Positions 5,010 to 5,470 of a stretch of DNA of 5,470 nucleotides are shown one piece after another (the first letter of the stretch is position 1; each line of letters opens with the position of its first letter). Origin of the DNA: Campylobacteraceae bacterium (lineage in GTDB: Bacteria > Campylobacterota > Campylobacteria > Campylobacterales > Sulfurospirillaceae); NCBI GenBank assembly GCA_027055635.1, contig JALUMZ010000320.1, positions 1 to 5,470 of the forward strand. The letters run 5' to 3'. The position numbers and the translations under genes were made by a program. Below the pieces are notes generated by a model. The model did not search any database. It worked only from the letters and a program-made list of their open reading frames with translations, and was not told the DNA's origin.

Positions 5010-5470
5010 ATGAACAAATTTGGTAGAAGATTTAGCTTTAGTACATTTGGTGAGTCGCATGGCAAGGCAATAGGGTGTTTTATAGATGGTGTTCCAGCTG
5101 GTATTAAGCTTGATATTGAGTTTATACAGGATGAATTAGATAGAAGAAGACCCGGGCTCAATAAGTTTGCAACCGCTAGAAAAGAGGGTGATAGAGTAGA
5201 GATTTTGAGCGGTATTTTTGAAGGATTTAGTACAGGAACTCCGATAGAACTTATCATATATAATAAAGATCAAAAAAGCAGAGATTATGATAATGTCAAA
5301 GAGATTTTTCGCCCCGGACATGCTGATTTTACATACTATAAAAAGTATGGCATAAGAGACTATCGAGGCGGAGGTAGGAGTAGTGCTAGAGAGACTGCTG
5401 CTAGGGTTGCAGCCGGAGCTGTAGCAAAATTGATATTAAATGAACTAGATATAGATGTCAAAAGCGGTGT
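5010..5470 (+). CDS. aroC: Chorismate synthase AroC (partial, 5' portion)
   Basis: Chorismate synthase turns 5-enolpyruvylshikimate-3-phosphate into chorismate, the last shikimate step and the branch point to aromatic amino acids, folate and quinones. It needs reduced FMN. The first 153 codons are present; the family is usually about 360 residues, so more than half lies beyond the right edge. Visible signatures are FGESHG with His17 and DGVPAG (26-31), RRRPG (45-49), RPGHADFTY (101-109) with His104, and RGGGRSSARETAARVAAGAV (119-138). The two histidines match those known to assist proton transfer in the family. The ATG at 5010 is 9 bp after AGAGGGG (4994-5000) and gives the standard N-terminus. 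It is in the same direction as rnhA and rnc but is separated by 99 bp with possible hairpins, so its expression may be partly independent. No defect is seen. Confidence 0.97.
   Translation, partial: MNKFGRRFSFSTFGESHGKAIGCFIDGVPAGIKLDIEFIQDELDRRRPGLNKFATARKEGDRVEILSGIFEGFSTGTPIELIIYNKDQKSRDYDNVKEIFRPGHADFTYYKKYGIRDYRGGGRSSARETAARVAAGAVAKLILNELDIDVKSG

Noticed and set aside
4378..5321. Minus-strand open frames opposite rnc and aroC
   Set aside because: They run across real genes and the spacer without a ribosome binding site or motif, and the two opposite strands cannot both fit the conserved proteins seen on the plus strand.

Overview
The window is AT-rich and carries ordinary chromosomal genes of a Gram-negative bacterium. 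It is most likely a member of the Campylobacterota (Epsilonproteobacteria), perhaps near Sulfurimonas or Sulfuricurvum. This rests on the low-GC codon use, the style of the DnaG, RNase HI and RNase III sequences (the RNase HI resembles the Helicobacter protein as I recall it), and the run TPR protein - rnhA - rnc - aroC, which I recall from Campylobacter and Helicobacter genomes. No database search was possible, so the genus is a guess.

Layout: positions 1-1437 hold the first 479 codons of DNA primase (dnaG) on the minus strand, running off the left edge. Upstream of it, on the same strand, lies a small methyl-accepting chemotaxis protein (1492-2628) with two close-set membrane helices and no periplasmic sensor domain. 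A divergent intergenic region of about 150 bp (2629-2779) holds promoters for both directions, a 16-bp palindrome and a possible 13-codon leader ORF. The plus strand then carries a tight cluster: a membrane-anchored TPR protein with a C-terminal four-cysteine zinc-ribbon/rubredoxin-like knuckle (LapB/YciM-like), rnhA overlapping its 3' end, rnc 12 bp further on, and, after a 99-bp spacer with two predicted stem-loops, the first 153 codons of chorismate synthase (aroC).

The plus-strand genes look like one transcription unit, judged by overlaps, short gaps and same strand. They combine envelope or LPS quality control (inferred for the TPR protein), removal of RNA:DNA hybrids (RNase HI), dsRNA processing (RNase III) and the last step of the shikimate pathway. 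The minus-strand pair joins chemotaxis signalling to replication priming with no evident functional link.

There are no mobile elements, CRISPR arrays, tRNA or rRNA genes, and no gene-free stretch over 300 bp. I see no clearly new multi-gene system. The points most worth a second look are the LapB-like protein and its leader ORF, the sensor-less MCP, the structured rnc-aroC spacer, and an Asn at a metal-ligand position of RNase III.
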